A stretch of 52,886 nucleotides of DNA from JADKFD01 sp964561825. Its GTDB lineage: Bacteria; Pseudomonadota; Gammaproteobacteria; Xanthomonadales; SZUA-5. Below, piece by piece: positions 41,605 through 51,305 of the stretch. Position numbers and translations under genes: made by a program. Within the stretch, counting starts at the first letter, position 1, and every line of letters begins with the position of its first letter. The DNA lies in assembly GCA_964561825.1 (NCBI GenBank), contig CAZLSB010000002.1, forward strand, positions 1 through 52,886, given 5' to 3'. Below the pieces are notes generated by a model, which was not told the origin of the DNA, did no database searches, and worked only from the letters and a program-made list of their open reading frames with translations.

Positions 41605-43125
41605 ATGACCTACTCGCAAACGCGTCCCTTGCGCATCGTTGTGCTGGGTGGCGGAACGGCAGGATGGATGGCGGCTAGCTTGATGGCCAAGCGCTGGGCG
41701 CAGCAGGGGGTGACGGTCACGGTGTTGGAATCGGCTGAAATCGGCATTATTGGTGTGGGTGAAGGCTCAACGCCGCAGCTGAAGGCTTTTTTCGACAGCC
41801 TGGACATCGCCGAATCCGACTGGATGCCGCGCTGTAACGCTACCTACAAGGCTGGCATTCAGTTTGCTGGCTGGTCGGAAAAACCGGGGTTTACCCAGTA
41901 CTTTCATCCGTTCCCAAATGAAATCGACGAACGCACGGCGCCGGCCTTGTATTTCAACAGTGTGGTGCGCCGGCGCGGTGCCGATGTGGATGCGCACCCA
42001 GATCGTTTTTTCCTCGCCACGCGCTTGGCGCAGCGTAAACTGGCGCCCTTGCCGGCCTACTCTTTCCCGTTTCGCAGCTTTTACGGTTATCACTTCGACG
42101 CTGCGTTAATCGGTCGTTTTTTGCGCGAACACTCGAGCAAACGCGGCGTGCTGCACCTGGAAGGCACCGTGGCACGCGTTGAGCACGCAGAGAACGGCGA
42201 TATCCTCGCGCTGCACACCCATGACGGCCGGCGCATTGACGGCGATTTTTTTGTCGATAGCACGGGCTTTCGATCGATGCTGCTGCAAGGTGCCTTGGGT
42301 GTGCCGTTCCGCTCTTTTGCCGAGAATTTGTACAACGATTCGGCGGTGGTGGCGCCCACGCCCGCCGACACTGATGGCATCCACCCGCAGACCACCGCAA
42401 CCGCCCTGCAAGCCGGCTGGGCGTGGCGCATTCCGCTGCAAAACCGGGTTGGCAATGGCTATGTATACAGTTCGCGATACATCGATAAAGCGGCCGCCGA
42501 GACCGAGTTGCGCGCGCACTTGGGCATTCCAGACAGCGATCCAGCGCTGCGCCACTTGAGTATGAAAGTCGGTCGGGTCGAACAGCACTGGGCACGCAAC
42601 TGTCTGGCCGTGGGCCTGTCGCAAGGATTCATCGAGCCGCTGGAGGCGACCGCGCTGCATCTGGTGCAAGAAACCGTCGAGAACTTCATCAGCGCCTACA
42701 GCGCCGGGGGTTTCACCCACACCCATCAAAGCAGTTTCAACGACGCGATCAACGCGCGTTTTGAAGGCATTCGCGATTACATCGTTTGCCACTACAAGGT
42801 GAACTCGCGCAGCGACACCGACTATTGGCGCGACAACGCGCGCAACGCTGTTTTATCCGATACGCTGCGGCAGATTCTGCATACCTGGACCAGCAGCCAG
42901 GATTTGCTGCCGGAGATTGCGCGTCTGCAGATCGAGCGCTACTACGCGCCTGCATCCTGGCATTGCCTGCTCGCCGGTTATGGCTGTTTCCCCGCTAGCG
43001 AACAATTAATGGCGCCCAACGACAAAGCACGTCGCTACGATGTGGCTCGAATTGACGATTTTCTGGACCGCTGCGCGCTGAATTTTCGTCCGCATGATGA
43101 GGTGTTGGCGGATTACCGACATTAA
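41605..43125 (+). CDS. flavin-dependent tryptophan-halogenase-family protein
   Basis: A 506-residue FAD-dependent halogenase. The nucleotide loop reads VVLGGGTAGWMAAS (12-25); the catalytic lysine K82 lies in NATYKAGIQF, the diagnostic WxWxIP motif is present as WAWRIP, and E347 in FIEPLEATALH matches the second catalytic residue of PrnA. All key residues are thus intact, so chlorination or bromination of an indole or similar ring is plausible. Many relatives in Xanthomonas and Caulobacter act on small or unknown indoles. ATG 41605 is chosen since the preceding frame is promoter DNA. No flavin reductase, TonB receptor or biosynthetic gene adjoins it. Confidence 0.9.
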   Translation: MTYSQTRPLRIVVLGGGTAGWMAASLMAKRWAQQGVTVTVLESAEIGIIGVGEGSTPQLKAFFDSLDIAESDWMPRCNATYKAGIQFAGWSEKPGFTQYFHPFPNEIDERTAPALYFNSVVRRRGADVDAHPDRFFLATRLAQRKLAPLPAYSFPFRSFYGYHFDAALIGRFLREHSSKRGVLHLEGTVARVEHAENGDILALHTHDGRRIDGDFFVDSTGFRSMLLQGALGVPFRSFAENLYNDSAVVAPTPADTDGIHPQTTATALQAGWAWRIPLQNRVGNGYVYSSRYIDKAAAETELRAHLGIPDSDPALRHLSMKVGRVEQHWARNCLAVGLSQGFIEPLEATALHLVQETVENFISAYSAGGFTHTHQSSFNDAINARFEGIRDYIVCHYKVNSRSDTDYWRDNARNAVLSDTLRQILHTWTSSQDLLPEIARLQIERYYAPASWHCLLAGYGCFPASEQLMAPNDKARRYDVARIDDFLDRCALNFRPHDEVLADYRH

Positions 43126-43242
43126 GTCCCTGCGGGAATGACGTAACGGCGTAACTCATGCGACCAAAGTAGGAACGCGGCTGTCTCGCACTCGGTTACG
43201 CTTGCGGCAAGTTTGATCACGCCATCGTTACGGGAGGTCGCC

Positions 43243-45183
43243 ATGGCTACACTGTACCCAGTACCCGCGCAATTTGCCGCTACCGCGCGCTACACCGCCG
43301 CTAGCTATCGTCAGTTGTATGAGGAATCGATGCAGGATCCAAACGGCTTTTGGAAGCGCATTTCCGAGCGCCTGGATTGGTTTAAAGCGCCTACCTTGAT
43401 CCAAGACGTCAGCTTCAACATTGAGGATTTCCACGTTCACTGGTACGCCGATGGCGAGCTGAACGTGTCGGTCAATTGTCTGGATCGACATTTGGCAACC
43501 CGGGGCGACAAAACCGCGCTGCTCTGGGAAGGCGACAACCCGGCCGAAAGTGAAGCGGTCACCTATGCCGACCTGTACGCACGGGTGTGCAAGTTTGCCA
43601 ATGCGCTGCGCGAGCTGGGCGTCAAAAAAGGCGATCGGGTGACCATCTATTTGCCGATGATTCCGGAAGCCGCGGTCGCCATGCTGGCTTGCGCGCGCAT
43701 CGGCGCCGTGCATTCGATTGTGTTTGGCGGTTTTTCGCCGGACTCGCTGGTCAGTCGCATCGATGATTGCCAGTCGACTTTGGTGATCACCTCAGACGAA
43801 AGTCTGCGCGGCGGCCGTATCGTGCCGTTGAAGAGCAATGTCGACGAGGCGCTGAAGAATCCGGCAACCAAGAGTGTGCAGAAGGTTGTCGTGGTCAAGC
43901 GCACCGGTCGACCGGTGGAATGGTTTGACGGTCGCGACCTTTGGTATGACGAACTGATCGCCCATCAGCCGGCCACTTGCGAGCCCGAACGCATGAACGC
44001 CGAAGACCCGCTGTTCATCCTCTACACGTCTGGATCCACGGGCAAACCCAAAGGCGTGCTACACACCACCGGCGGTTATTTGGTGTACGTCAGTTTTACG
44101 CACGAAGCGGTGTTTGATTTGCGTGAGGACGACATTTTTTGGTGCACCGCAGATGTAGGCTGGGTCACCGGCCACAGTTATGTGGTGTATGGCCCGCTGG
44201 CCAACGGCGCCACCTCGTTGATGTTTGAAGGCATCCCCAACTATCCAACGGTGTCGCGCTTCTGGCAGGTGGTCGATAAGCATCAAGTCACCATCATCTA
44301 CACCGCACCGACCGCGATCCGCGCGCTGATGCGCGAAGGCGATGCGCCCGTCAAAGCCTGTTCGCGTGCGTCCTTGCGGCTGCTCGGCACGGTCGGCGAG
44401 CCGATCAATCCCGAAGCCTGGGAGTGGTACCACCGCGTAGTGGGCGATGGGCGTTGTCCGATTGTCGACACCTGGTGGCAAACCGAAACCGGCGGCATGT
44501 TGATCACACCCTTACCCGGCGCCATTGCGCAGAAGCCAGGATCAGCGACACTGCCGTTTTTTGGCGTGCGTCCAGCGATTGTCGATGCCGAAGGCAATCA
44601 GCTGGAAGGCGCAGCCGAGGGAAATCTGGTGTTGCTGGGCAGCTGGCCCGGACAAATGCGCAGCGTGTATGGCGACCATCAGCGCTTTATTGAAACCTAT
44701 TTCAGCACCTTCAAGGGCACCTATTTTACCGGCGATGGCGCGCGTCGCGATGCCGACGGTTACTACTGGATCACCGGTCGGGTGGACGATGTGCTGAACG
44801 TGGCAGGTCACCGCCTGGGCACCGCGGAAATCGAAAGCGCGCTGGTCTCGCACCCCGCGGTTGCCGAGGCCGCCGTGGTTGGCTGCGCGCACGACATCAA
44901 AGGTCAAGGCATCTATGTGTATGTGACGCTCAAGACCGGGATTGAGCCTACAGAAGACTTGCGCAAAGCCTTACGCGATCACGTACGCAAGGAAATCAGC
45001 CCGATCGCCACGCCCGATTACATTCAATGGGCACCAGGACTGCCAAAAACACGTTCCGGCAAAATCATGCGCCGCATCCTGCGCAAAATCGCCGCCAACG
45101 AGCACGAGAATCTCGGTGATATCTCCACGCTGGCCGATCCTTCCGTGGTCGCCAATTTGATTGACGAGCGCTTGGTGCGCTGA
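43243..45183 (+). CDS. acs: acetyl-CoA synthetase (AMP-forming)
   Basis: A 646-residue enzyme that activates acetate to acetyl-CoA via acetyl-AMP. Motifs are YTSGSTGKPKG (adenylate formation), DTWWQTETGG, the hinge GRVDDVLNVAGHRLGT and the acetylation-regulated lysine K607 in KTRSGKIMRR. The ATG at 43243 is set by GGGAGG 6 bases upstream, ten codons into the longer open frame. A response-regulator gene follows after 7 bp, suggesting joint transcription and a control link to acetate metabolism. No pat/cobB genes are seen here. Confidence 0.96.
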   Translation: MATLYPVPAQFAATARYTAASYRQLYEESMQDPNGFWKRISERLDWFKAPTLIQDVSFNIEDFHVHWYADGELNVSVNCLDRHLATRGDKTALLWEGDNPAESEAVTYADLYARVCKFANALRELGVKKGDRVTIYLPMIPEAAVAMLACARIGAVHSIVFGGFSPDSLVSRIDDCQSTLVITSDESLRGGRIVPLKSNVDEALKNPATKSVQKVVVVKRTGRPVEWFDGRDLWYDELIAHQPATCEPERMNAEDPLFILYTSGSTGKPKGVLHTTGGYLVYVSFTHEAVFDLREDDIFWCTADVGWVTGHSYVVYGPLANGATSLMFEGIPNYPTVSRFWQVVDKHQVTIIYTAPTAIRALMREGDAPVKACSRASLRLLGTVGEPINPEAWEWYHRVVGDGRCPIVDTWWQTETGGMLITPLPGAIAQKPGSATLPFFGVRPAIVDAEGNQLEGAAEGNLVLLGSWPGQMRSVYGDHQRFIETYFSTFKGTYFTGDGARRDADGYYWITGRVDDVLNVAGHRLGTAEIESALVSHPAVAEAAVVGCAHDIKGQGIYVYVTLKTGIEPTEDLRKALRDHVRKEISPIATPDYIQWAPGLPKTRSGKIMRRILRKIAANEHENLGDISTLADPSVVANLIDERLVR

Positions 45184-45190
45184 GGGCCAC

Positions 45191-45850
45191 ATGATCCTGA
45201 TCGCTGATGACCATCCTTTATTTCGCGAGGCGATGCGGCGCGAGGTGGAACGTGCGCAGCCGGGCGCGCGTATTGCTGAGGCAGAAAATGTTGCACAGTT
45301 GCTGTCTTTGATTGATGCGCATCCGGATGCCGACCTGTTGTTGCTCGATCTAACCATGCCCGGCGCGCACGGTTTTTCGGCCTTGGCGCATATCCGCGCC
45401 ACCCGACCGGCGTTGCCGGTCATTGTGGTGTCCGCTCGCGAAGAACCGATGGTGATCCGCCGCTCGCTGGCGCACGGCGCGTCGGGTTTTATTCCTAAAT
45501 CCGCCGACACCGACATGATCCAGCGCGCCTTGCGTACCGTGATTGAAGGCGAAACCTTCGATCCCTTTGCGCATGGCGCGGTGCGTCTGGATGAAGCCGA
45601 ACGCGATCTGGCCAAACGCTTGGCTGATCTGACACCCCAACAATTTCGCGTGTTGACCATGCTCTGCGAAGGCAAGCTCAACAAACAAATCGCCTACGCG
45701 TTGGACGTCACCGAAGCCACCATCAAAGCACACGTCACCGCGATCTTGCGAAAACTCGGCGCACACAACCGCACCATGGCAGTCACGCTGGCCAGCCGCC
45801 TAGCAGTCGATCCGGATGCAGCAAGGTCGGTGAAGGTGGTGGAGGAGTAG
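45191..45850 (+). CDS. LuxR/NarL-type response regulator
   Basis: A 219-residue regulator with a receiver domain (about 1-118; acidic pair in ILIADDHPLF, phospho-acceptor in LLLLDLTMPG, lysine in GFIPKSAD) and a LuxR-type helix-turn-helix (about 145-205; LTPQQFRVLTML, ATIKAHVTAILRKLG). The ATG at 45191 has GAGG upstream, immediately after the acs stop. Regulators of this kind next to acs control acetate and alcohol use in pseudomonads and relatives, so a role in acs expression is likely. No partner kinase is in the window. Confidence 0.88.
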   Translation: MILIADDHPLFREAMRREVERAQPGARIAEAENVAQLLSLIDAHPDADLLLLDLTMPGAHGFSALAHIRATRPALPVIVVSAREEPMVIRRSLAHGASGFIPKSADTDMIQRALRTVIEGETFDPFAHGAVRLDEAERDLAKRLADLTPQQFRVLTMLCEGKLNKQIAYALDVTEATIKAHVTAILRKLGAHNRTMAVTLASRLAVDPDAARSVKVVEE

Positions 45851-45851
45851 G

Positions 45852-46967
45852 CTACGCCGCATACACTGCCCCCAGCACGCGCGGTCCGCGCGCGCCGGTG
45901 ACGGCGATGCAGTTGCCCGGCTTATTGGCCAGCGTCTGTTGGGCGAGCCACGCAAAAGCGGCTGCTTCGACAAAATCTGGGTCTAGTCCATGTTGCGCGG
46001 TGGTTTCCAGCGCGCAGTGCTGTCCCAGACTGATGCTTAAGGTCTGCGCCAAGCGTTCCATCAGCTGCTGGTTATGCACGCCGCCGCCGCAAGCAATAAC
46101 GCGCTTGGTTAACGGTGCGTGCTGGGCCAGCGCATCGGCGATGGTGCGGGCGGATAGTTCGAGCAGCGTGGCTTGCACGTCGGCTGGCGGCAGTTGTGCG
46201 TGCTGCGCTAAGTGCTGGTCTAGCCATTGCAGATGAAAATGCTCGCGTCCGGTGCTTTTGGGCAAGGCACGGGCGAAATAATGGTCTGCCCTTAAAGTAT
46301 TCAGTAAGGCCGCGTTGACCACGCCAGCACGCGCGAATTCGCCATTTTCATCACGCGGCTGTCCCAGGTGACGCTGCGCCCAAGCATCGAGCAGGCAATT
46401 GGCGGGTCCGGTGTCAAAACCCCGCACCGGCAGACCGGCTTGCAGCAGGGTGTAGTTGCCAATACCACCGAGATTGAGAATCGCGCGTGCCTCGTCAGGC
46501 TTGGCAAACAAGTCGGCATGCAGCGCACACACCAACGGCGCACCTTGGCCGCCGGCGGCGATATCGCGCCGGCGAAAATCGGCAACGGTGGTGATGCCGG
46601 TGCGTTCGGCAATGCGATTGGGGTCGCCAATCTGCAGCGTAAACGGATAGTGATTCCACGGCCGATGGCGTACCGTCTGTCCGTGCGAGCCTAGCGCGCG
46701 GATCTGATCTGGCCGAACGCCGGCTTGCCGCAGCAGATCCAGCGCGGCGTCGCCGAAGGCCTCGCCGATCTGCGCATCCAATTCACCGTATGTATCAATA
46801 GGTAATTGATCGGCATGCATTAGGGCTAAAGTGCGTTGCCGCACATCGGCCGGATACGGAAAGGTGCAAGCTGCAAGCAACACGAGCTGCGGCTCAAAAT
46901 GGAGCAAAGCCACATCAATCCCATCTGCACTGGTTCCGGAAATCAGCCCCAGATACAGATCTGTCAT
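45852..46967 (-). CDS. anmK: anhydro-N-acetylmuramic acid kinase
   Basis: A 371-residue sugar kinase that phosphorylates and opens 1,6-anhydro-MurNAc during peptidoglycan recycling. Signatures are LGLISGTSADGIDVALL, ALGSHGQTVRHRP, ILNLGGIGNYT, GFDTGPANCLLD and the ACGGGVHN loop. ATG 46967 is preferred over the GTG two codons earlier. It starts 13 bp after the stop of the M23 endopeptidase gene, and the pairing of a wall hydrolase with a recycling kinase is a conserved arrangement. Its end meets the LuxR regulator tail to tail with 1 bp between. Confidence 0.95.
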   Translation of the reverse strand: MTDLYLGLISGTSADGIDVALLHFEPQLVLLAACTFPYPADVRQRTLALMHADQLPIDTYGELDAQIGEAFGDAALDLLRQAGVRPDQIRALGSHGQTVRHRPWNHYPFTLQIGDPNRIAERTGITTVADFRRRDIAAGGQGAPLVCALHADLFAKPDEARAILNLGGIGNYTLLQAGLPVRGFDTGPANCLLDAWAQRHLGQPRDENGEFARAGVVNAALLNTLRADHYFARALPKSTGREHFHLQWLDQHLAQHAQLPPADVQATLLELSARTIADALAQHAPLTKRVIACGGGVHNQQLMERLAQTLSISLGQHCALETTAQHGLDPDFVEAAAFAWLAQQTLANKPGNCIAVTGARGPRVLGAVYAA

Positions 46968-46980
46968 CACCACGCCAAAA

Positions 46981-48441
46981 TCAGCGAGCTACTGCCAGTG
47001 CCTGATCTTCAACCACGCCTAGTGCTAAGGCATAACCACCTTGCGCTTTCTTGAAGGCGGCCAGTTCGCCCCCGGTCAGCGGCTCTGCTTTGGGCAAGGT
47101 CACTGTGAGCGGATCGACGTGCACGCCTTTGACGCGGAATTCGTAGTGCAAATGCGGCCCGGTCGCAAGGCCGCTCATGCCTACGTAACCGATCAGTGCA
47201 CCCTGCTGAATCTTCTCACCACGGGTCACCTTGGCAAATCGCGACATATGGCCATACAGCGTTGAGGTGTCCTTGCCATGCTGGATTTCGACCGTGCGAC
47301 CATAGCCACTCTTGTTCCCTACGAAGGTAATCGTGCCGTTTCCGGCCGCACGAATCGGCGTACCAGTAGGCGCTGCATAGTCGACGCCCTTGTGGGCGCG
47401 CATGCGGCCCAGAATGGGGTGTTTGCGCGCTGACGAGAAGCGGCTGGAAATGCGGGTGAATTCGACCGGCGTGCGAATGAAGGCCTTGCGCAGGCTGCGG
47501 CCGTCGCTGCCATAAAAATCTTGGCGGCCATCACTGCCGGTGTAGCGGAATGCCTCAAAACGTTTGCCCTGATTGACGAATACCGCGGCCAAAATGTCGC
47601 CATCCCGTAGACGCACGCCATCGCGATAAATGGATTCGTAGACCACCGCAAAGCGATCACCCTCACGCAAGTCCTGGGCGAAGTCGATGTCGAAATTGAA
47701 CACCTCCGCGAGTCGCAGAATTTGCAGATCGCTCATGCCCGCCGCGTCACCCGCACCAAACAGAGAACCGGTGATCACCGCGCTGCCATATTGGGTGCGG
47801 CGCTCCAGCTGACGCTCAATGACGCGCTCGGTGAGTTTGTTACCTTGCACTTCGATGAAGATGCGCTGCGTTTCGCTGCGATCGAACTGCATCGCGGTCA
47901 ATTTGCCGGCGCTCGGAATACGGAAAGCGATCTGGTCACCCGGATGAATTTGGGTCAGGGCGCGTACGCTCTCGCTTTGATCGAGTAGCTGATGCATCAC
48001 GGTTGACGCCAAGCCTAAGCGCCCAAAGATATTGCCCAAGGTCTCGTTACGCCGCACGGTAACCACTTGCCAACCGGCTTCCGCGTCACTGGCCAGATAA
48101 AGATCAGATTCTAGGGCGCTCACCGGTTGTTGTTGCGCAGAGACATCTGCTGCGTCATCCGGCGCGGGCAGTTCCAGCGGAATCGACAATTGCTTCGCAA
48201 TCGGATCGGGGCGCGTCACGCTGGCAAATACCGGCAACACCACCATGCCGACCAACGCCACCAATGCGGCTGCGCTGGCCCCTAAAGTGACGCCACGCCG
48301 TTTTGAATTGAATATCGCACCTAGCGTTCGCATTAGACGCGCCAACGGCTTGAGGCGGACCGAACGCTGCTGGTAATGGCGGCGAACGGCCTGTCCGCGC
48401 GCGCCACTTCGTCGATGTTGCCAGTCAGGCTGATAGATCAT
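46981..48441 (-). CDS. M23-family murein endopeptidase (MepM-like)
   Basis: A 486-residue membrane-anchored peptidoglycan endopeptidase. A basic N-terminus and one membrane helix (about 50-75) precede an OapA/LysM-like region (VVTVRRNETLGNIFGRLGL near 128) and the M23 domain (about 345-440) with its zinc ligands in HKGVDY and HLHYEF. It cuts peptide cross-links to allow wall growth. ATG 48441 is preferred to a TTG four codons earlier. anmK follows after 13 bp. A 14-bp palindrome lies upstream. Confidence 0.92.
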   Translation of the reverse strand: MIYQPDWQHRRSGARGQAVRRHYQQRSVRLKPLARLMRTLGAIFNSKRRGVTLGASAAALVALVGMVVLPVFASVTRPDPIAKQLSIPLELPAPDDAADVSAQQQPVSALESDLYLASDAEAGWQVVTVRRNETLGNIFGRLGLASTVMHQLLDQSESVRALTQIHPGDQIAFRIPSAGKLTAMQFDRSETQRIFIEVQGNKLTERVIERQLERRTQYGSAVITGSLFGAGDAAGMSDLQILRLAEVFNFDIDFAQDLREGDRFAVVYESIYRDGVRLRDGDILAAVFVNQGKRFEAFRYTGSDGRQDFYGSDGRSLRKAFIRTPVEFTRISSRFSSARKHPILGRMRAHKGVDYAAPTGTPIRAAGNGTITFVGNKSGYGRTVEIQHGKDTSTLYGHMSRFAKVTRGEKIQQGALIGYVGMSGLATGPHLHYEFRVKGVHVDPLTVTLPKAEPLTGGELAAFKKAQGGYALALGVVEDQALAVAR

Positions 48442-48518
48442 GGATGCCGCCAATCGTCGGAAACGGGGCGAACATATCCATTTGCATCGACGGCGTCAAA
48501 GCTTAAATTGGTGTTAAT

Positions 48519-48532
48519 GCCACAGCTGTGGC
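48519..48532. promoter_or_regulatory. 14-bp perfect palindrome upstream of the M23 gene
   Basis: GCCACAGCTGTGGC is a perfect palindrome, 78 bp upstream of the M23 start and 30 bp downstream of the thioredoxin gene. It could be an operator or part of a terminator. No regulator can be named. Confidence 0.35.
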
Positions 48533-48561
48533 GTCAGCGCAACAATCCGGCCTAAACGCGC

Positions 48562-49101
48562 TTACCTTTTGAGTGCCGATTCAATGTCCGCGCGCAACTC
48601 AGGTTCGTGATACTCGCCCAGTTTGCGGGTGTGCAAGCGGCCTTGCCGATCGACGATGACGGTAAACGGCAGGGCGTCACGATCGTTGCCAAAGGCGCGC
48701 ATCAGCGCGAAATCGCTAAATGACGCCAGCATGATCGGATAATCAATAGCCATTTCGCCGGCAAATTTGCGCACCGCTTCTGGCTCGTCCAGCGCTACTC
48801 CCAATATTTCGACGTGCTGTGCGCCGAATTCTTTGCCGAGCGCCTGTAGCACGGGGATTTCGCGACGACACGGCGCGCACCACGGCGCCCAAAAGTTAAT
48901 CACTTGCACCCGGCCCAGCGCTTGCGAGCGGCGCTGCATAGCACCGTCCAGCGTAGGTAACTCAAAATCAATCGCAGGCGCGCCGATCGCCAAACTTCCG
49001 GGCGGTGGATTGAGGCCAAACCACGCGTGACTGGCCCACAAACCACCCGCGCCCGCGCCTAGCGCCGCGATCAGGATCAGCGCTTGGGTTTTGCCACTCA
49101 C
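48562..49101 (-). CDS. TlpA/ResA-like membrane-anchored thioredoxin
   Basis: A 179-residue redoxin with an N-terminal membrane anchor or signal (about 5-23) and a periplasmic thioredoxin fold; the active site is WCAPC in NFWAPWCAPCRREIP. It likely receives electrons from DsbD and reduces disulfides of exported proteins or cytochrome c maturation substrates. The start codon is GTG, and its GTGA overlaps the dsbD stop by 4 bp, so the two are translationally coupled. This supports a direct donor-acceptor relation. Confidence 0.92.
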   Translation of the reverse strand: MSGKTQALILIAALGAGAGGLWASHAWFGLNPPPGSLAIGAPAIDFELPTLDGAMQRRSQALGRVQVINFWAPWCAPCRREIPVLQALGKEFGAQHVEILGVALDEPEAVRKFAGEMAIDYPIMLASFSDFALMRAFGNDRDALPFTVIVDRQGRLHTRKLGEYHEPELRADIESALKR

Positions 49102-51305
49102 CGCTTGGCTGCCCAGGCCAATGCCTCACTGACGCGGTTCCTGGTCAACAATGTCGGCAGCACTTTGGGCGCTTCGTCATTGGCCGGAAAGACCACGTAC
49201 AGCGGCACACCGACCGCCTTGTGCGTTTGCAGGAATGCGCTAATCGCCGGATCCTCATTGGTCCAATCACCCTTCAGATAGACCACAGCATACGTCTTCA
49301 GCGCAGCGTGAAAATCGTCTGTCGATAAAACCAGGCGTTCATTGACTTTGCAGGTAGCGCACCAATCGGCGGTCATATTGACAAAAACCGGTTGACCCGC
49401 GGCCTGCAAACTTGCCAGTCGCGCGGCGCTATAGACCTCAGATACATCGTTCGCTGGCCTTCGATTGCCAATCGCCGAAGCATCTAAGCCGGCGATAAAA
49501 CGCAGTGGCCAGAGCGCCACGGCAAGCAGGATCAGCACCAAGCCCCAGCGGCGCAGCGAGGAGTGCGCTCGATGCCGCTCAAACCACCATAAAGCCATCG
49601 CCAACGCCACACCACCTGCCAACACCGCCCCGGCGCCGTCCATGCCCACTTGGTGGCCTAGCACCCACAATAACCAAACGCCGGTCAGGTACATCGGAAA
49701 CGCGAGTGCCTGTTTCAGCGTTTCCATCCACGCGCCGGGGCGCGGCAGGCGCTTGGCCAAACCCGGCACAAAACCAATCAGCAAAAATGGCAAGGCCAAG
49801 CCCAAGCCCAAAGCCAAGAAAATGGACAAGGCCCAGATCGGCGGCTGCGCAATCGCGTAGGCGAGTGCGCCACCCATGAATGGCGCCGTGCACGGACTGG
49901 CAACCACACAGGCCAGCACGCCGGTAAAAAACGCGCCCTTGGCGCCCTCGTCTTCGGTCAGATTTTGGCCAAGTCCGCCCCACGACGCACCAAAGGCGAT
50001 GACGCCCGACATCGATAGTCCAATCGCCAACATCACGTAGACCAGCAAGCCGACAAATGCCGGTTGCTGCAACTGAAAGCCCCAGCCGAGCGCGGCTCCA
50101 CCGCTACGCAGCGCCAATATCGCCATGCCCAACAGCGCGAACGACACCAACACACCCGCCGTGTACCACAGGGCGTGGCGACGCGCGTAACTAGCGTCGT
50201 GGGCGCCCTGCGCCAGGCCCAGCGCCTTTAACGACAGAATGGGCAGCACGCAGGGCATCAGGTTGAGAATGAGCCCGCCAAGTAAGGCGGCCAACAAGGC
50301 TGCCAAGATGCCCATCGGCGCATCGACAGGCGTTTTCGTACCGACTTGCGCGGTGATTGCGGTCGCCTGGGCGCCCTGCCCGGCGGGCAAATCGATTGCC
50401 ACGCTGCGCCGCATGATGGGGTAACAAATGCCATGGTCCTTGCAGCCTTGATATTCGGCATCCAAGGTGAAGGTTTGCGCGGCGCTGCTGTCGCGTACCA
50501 CCGGCACGGGCAGCTCGATGGACTCGAAATAGACCTGCACTTGTCCGAAGTGCGCGTCTTCATGCGCTTGCGCGGCAGGCCATTGCGGTCTGTTGAGCGT
50601 GATGCCAGCAGTGCTGCTGTGCAGACGTGTTTTGTCGCGATACAAATAGTAACCAGGCGCGATGATGAAGCGCGCCAGGATTTGATCGGATGAGGTTGCG
50701 ATCGCCTCGAAGCGAAAGGCCTGATCTTCCGGCAACGCGTCCTGCGTGCCACCGACCAGACCGACCGTTGCGCTCGGCGTGCCAAAATTGAGCGCGCCAA
50801 CCGCAGGCGTCGGGCGGGGCCATGCATCTGGCACCGCGGCGCCGGGATTGTTACTCGGCGGCAGCGGCACACTCAGCCGCGTGCGCTGTGGCGGATAACA
50901 CACACCGACATCCGCGCAACCTTGGAAGCGCACCTCCAGATCCAAACTTTCGATCGCTGCTGGCAACGCTGGCAAGGGCTGGCTGATGCTCAGCGATTGT
51001 CGATAGGTTTCGACCTCACCGAAGAATTCATCGGTCTTTGGTTCACCATCGGGCACCTGGAAGGCCGGCAAGGCCGGTTCACCGCCCACCACGGCCACAC
51101 CCAGTCGATGCCGATACAAATAGTAGCCATCGGCGATTACAAAGCGCAGCTGCAAGCCCTCGCGCGTGGGCGCCTCGACAGACAGCACAAACGCTTGCTC
51201 AACGGGCAGTAATTCGGATTCATCCACCGCGGCCAGCGCGCTAGCGCCGCTCAGCACCAATCCAAAAAATGCCAGGCAACGCCATAGCGAGGAAACAGAA
51301 GTCAT
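49098..51305 (-). CDS. dsbD: thiol:disulfide interchange protein DsbD with doubled N-terminal domain
   Basis: A 735-residue protein, clearly longer than E. coli DsbD (565). After a signal peptide (about 1-26) there are two copies of the periplasmic alpha domain, each with the cysteine pair pattern: QGCADVGVCYPP in the first (about 27-170) and QGCKDHGICYPI in the second (about 190-310). The eight-helix membrane domain (about 325-600) and the thioredoxin-like domain with C649/C652 in ADWCATCKVNE follow. It carries electrons from cytoplasmic thioredoxin to periplasmic partners. The downstream TlpA-like gene is coupled by a 4-bp overlap. ATG 51305 is preferred to a TTG three codons earlier. Confidence 0.94.
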   Translation of the reverse strand: MTSVSSLWRCLAFFGLVLSGASALAAVDESELLPVEQAFVLSVEAPTREGLQLRFVIADGYYLYRHRLGVAVVGGEPALPAFQVPDGEPKTDEFFGEVETYRQSLSISQPLPALPAAIESLDLEVRFQGCADVGVCYPPQRTRLSVPLPPSNNPGAAVPDAWPRPTPAVGALNFGTPSATVGLVGGTQDALPEDQAFRFEAIATSSDQILARFIIAPGYYLYRDKTRLHSSTAGITLNRPQWPAAQAHEDAHFGQVQVYFESIELPVPVVRDSSAAQTFTLDAEYQGCKDHGICYPIMRRSVAIDLPAGQGAQATAITAQVGTKTPVDAPMGILAALLAALLGGLILNLMPCVLPILSLKALGLAQGAHDASYARRHALWYTAGVLVSFALLGMAILALRSGGAALGWGFQLQQPAFVGLLVYVMLAIGLSMSGVIAFGASWGGLGQNLTEDEGAKGAFFTGVLACVVASPCTAPFMGGALAYAIAQPPIWALSIFLALGLGLALPFLLIGFVPGLAKRLPRPGAWMETLKQALAFPMYLTGVWLLWVLGHQVGMDGAGAVLAGGVALAMALWWFERHRAHSSLRRWGLVLILLAVALWPLRFIAGLDASAIGNRRPANDVSEVYSAARLASLQAAGQPVFVNMTADWCATCKVNERLVLSTDDFHAALKTYAVVYLKGDWTNEDPAISAFLQTHKAVGVPLYVVFPANDEAPKVLPTLLTRNRVSEALAWAAKR

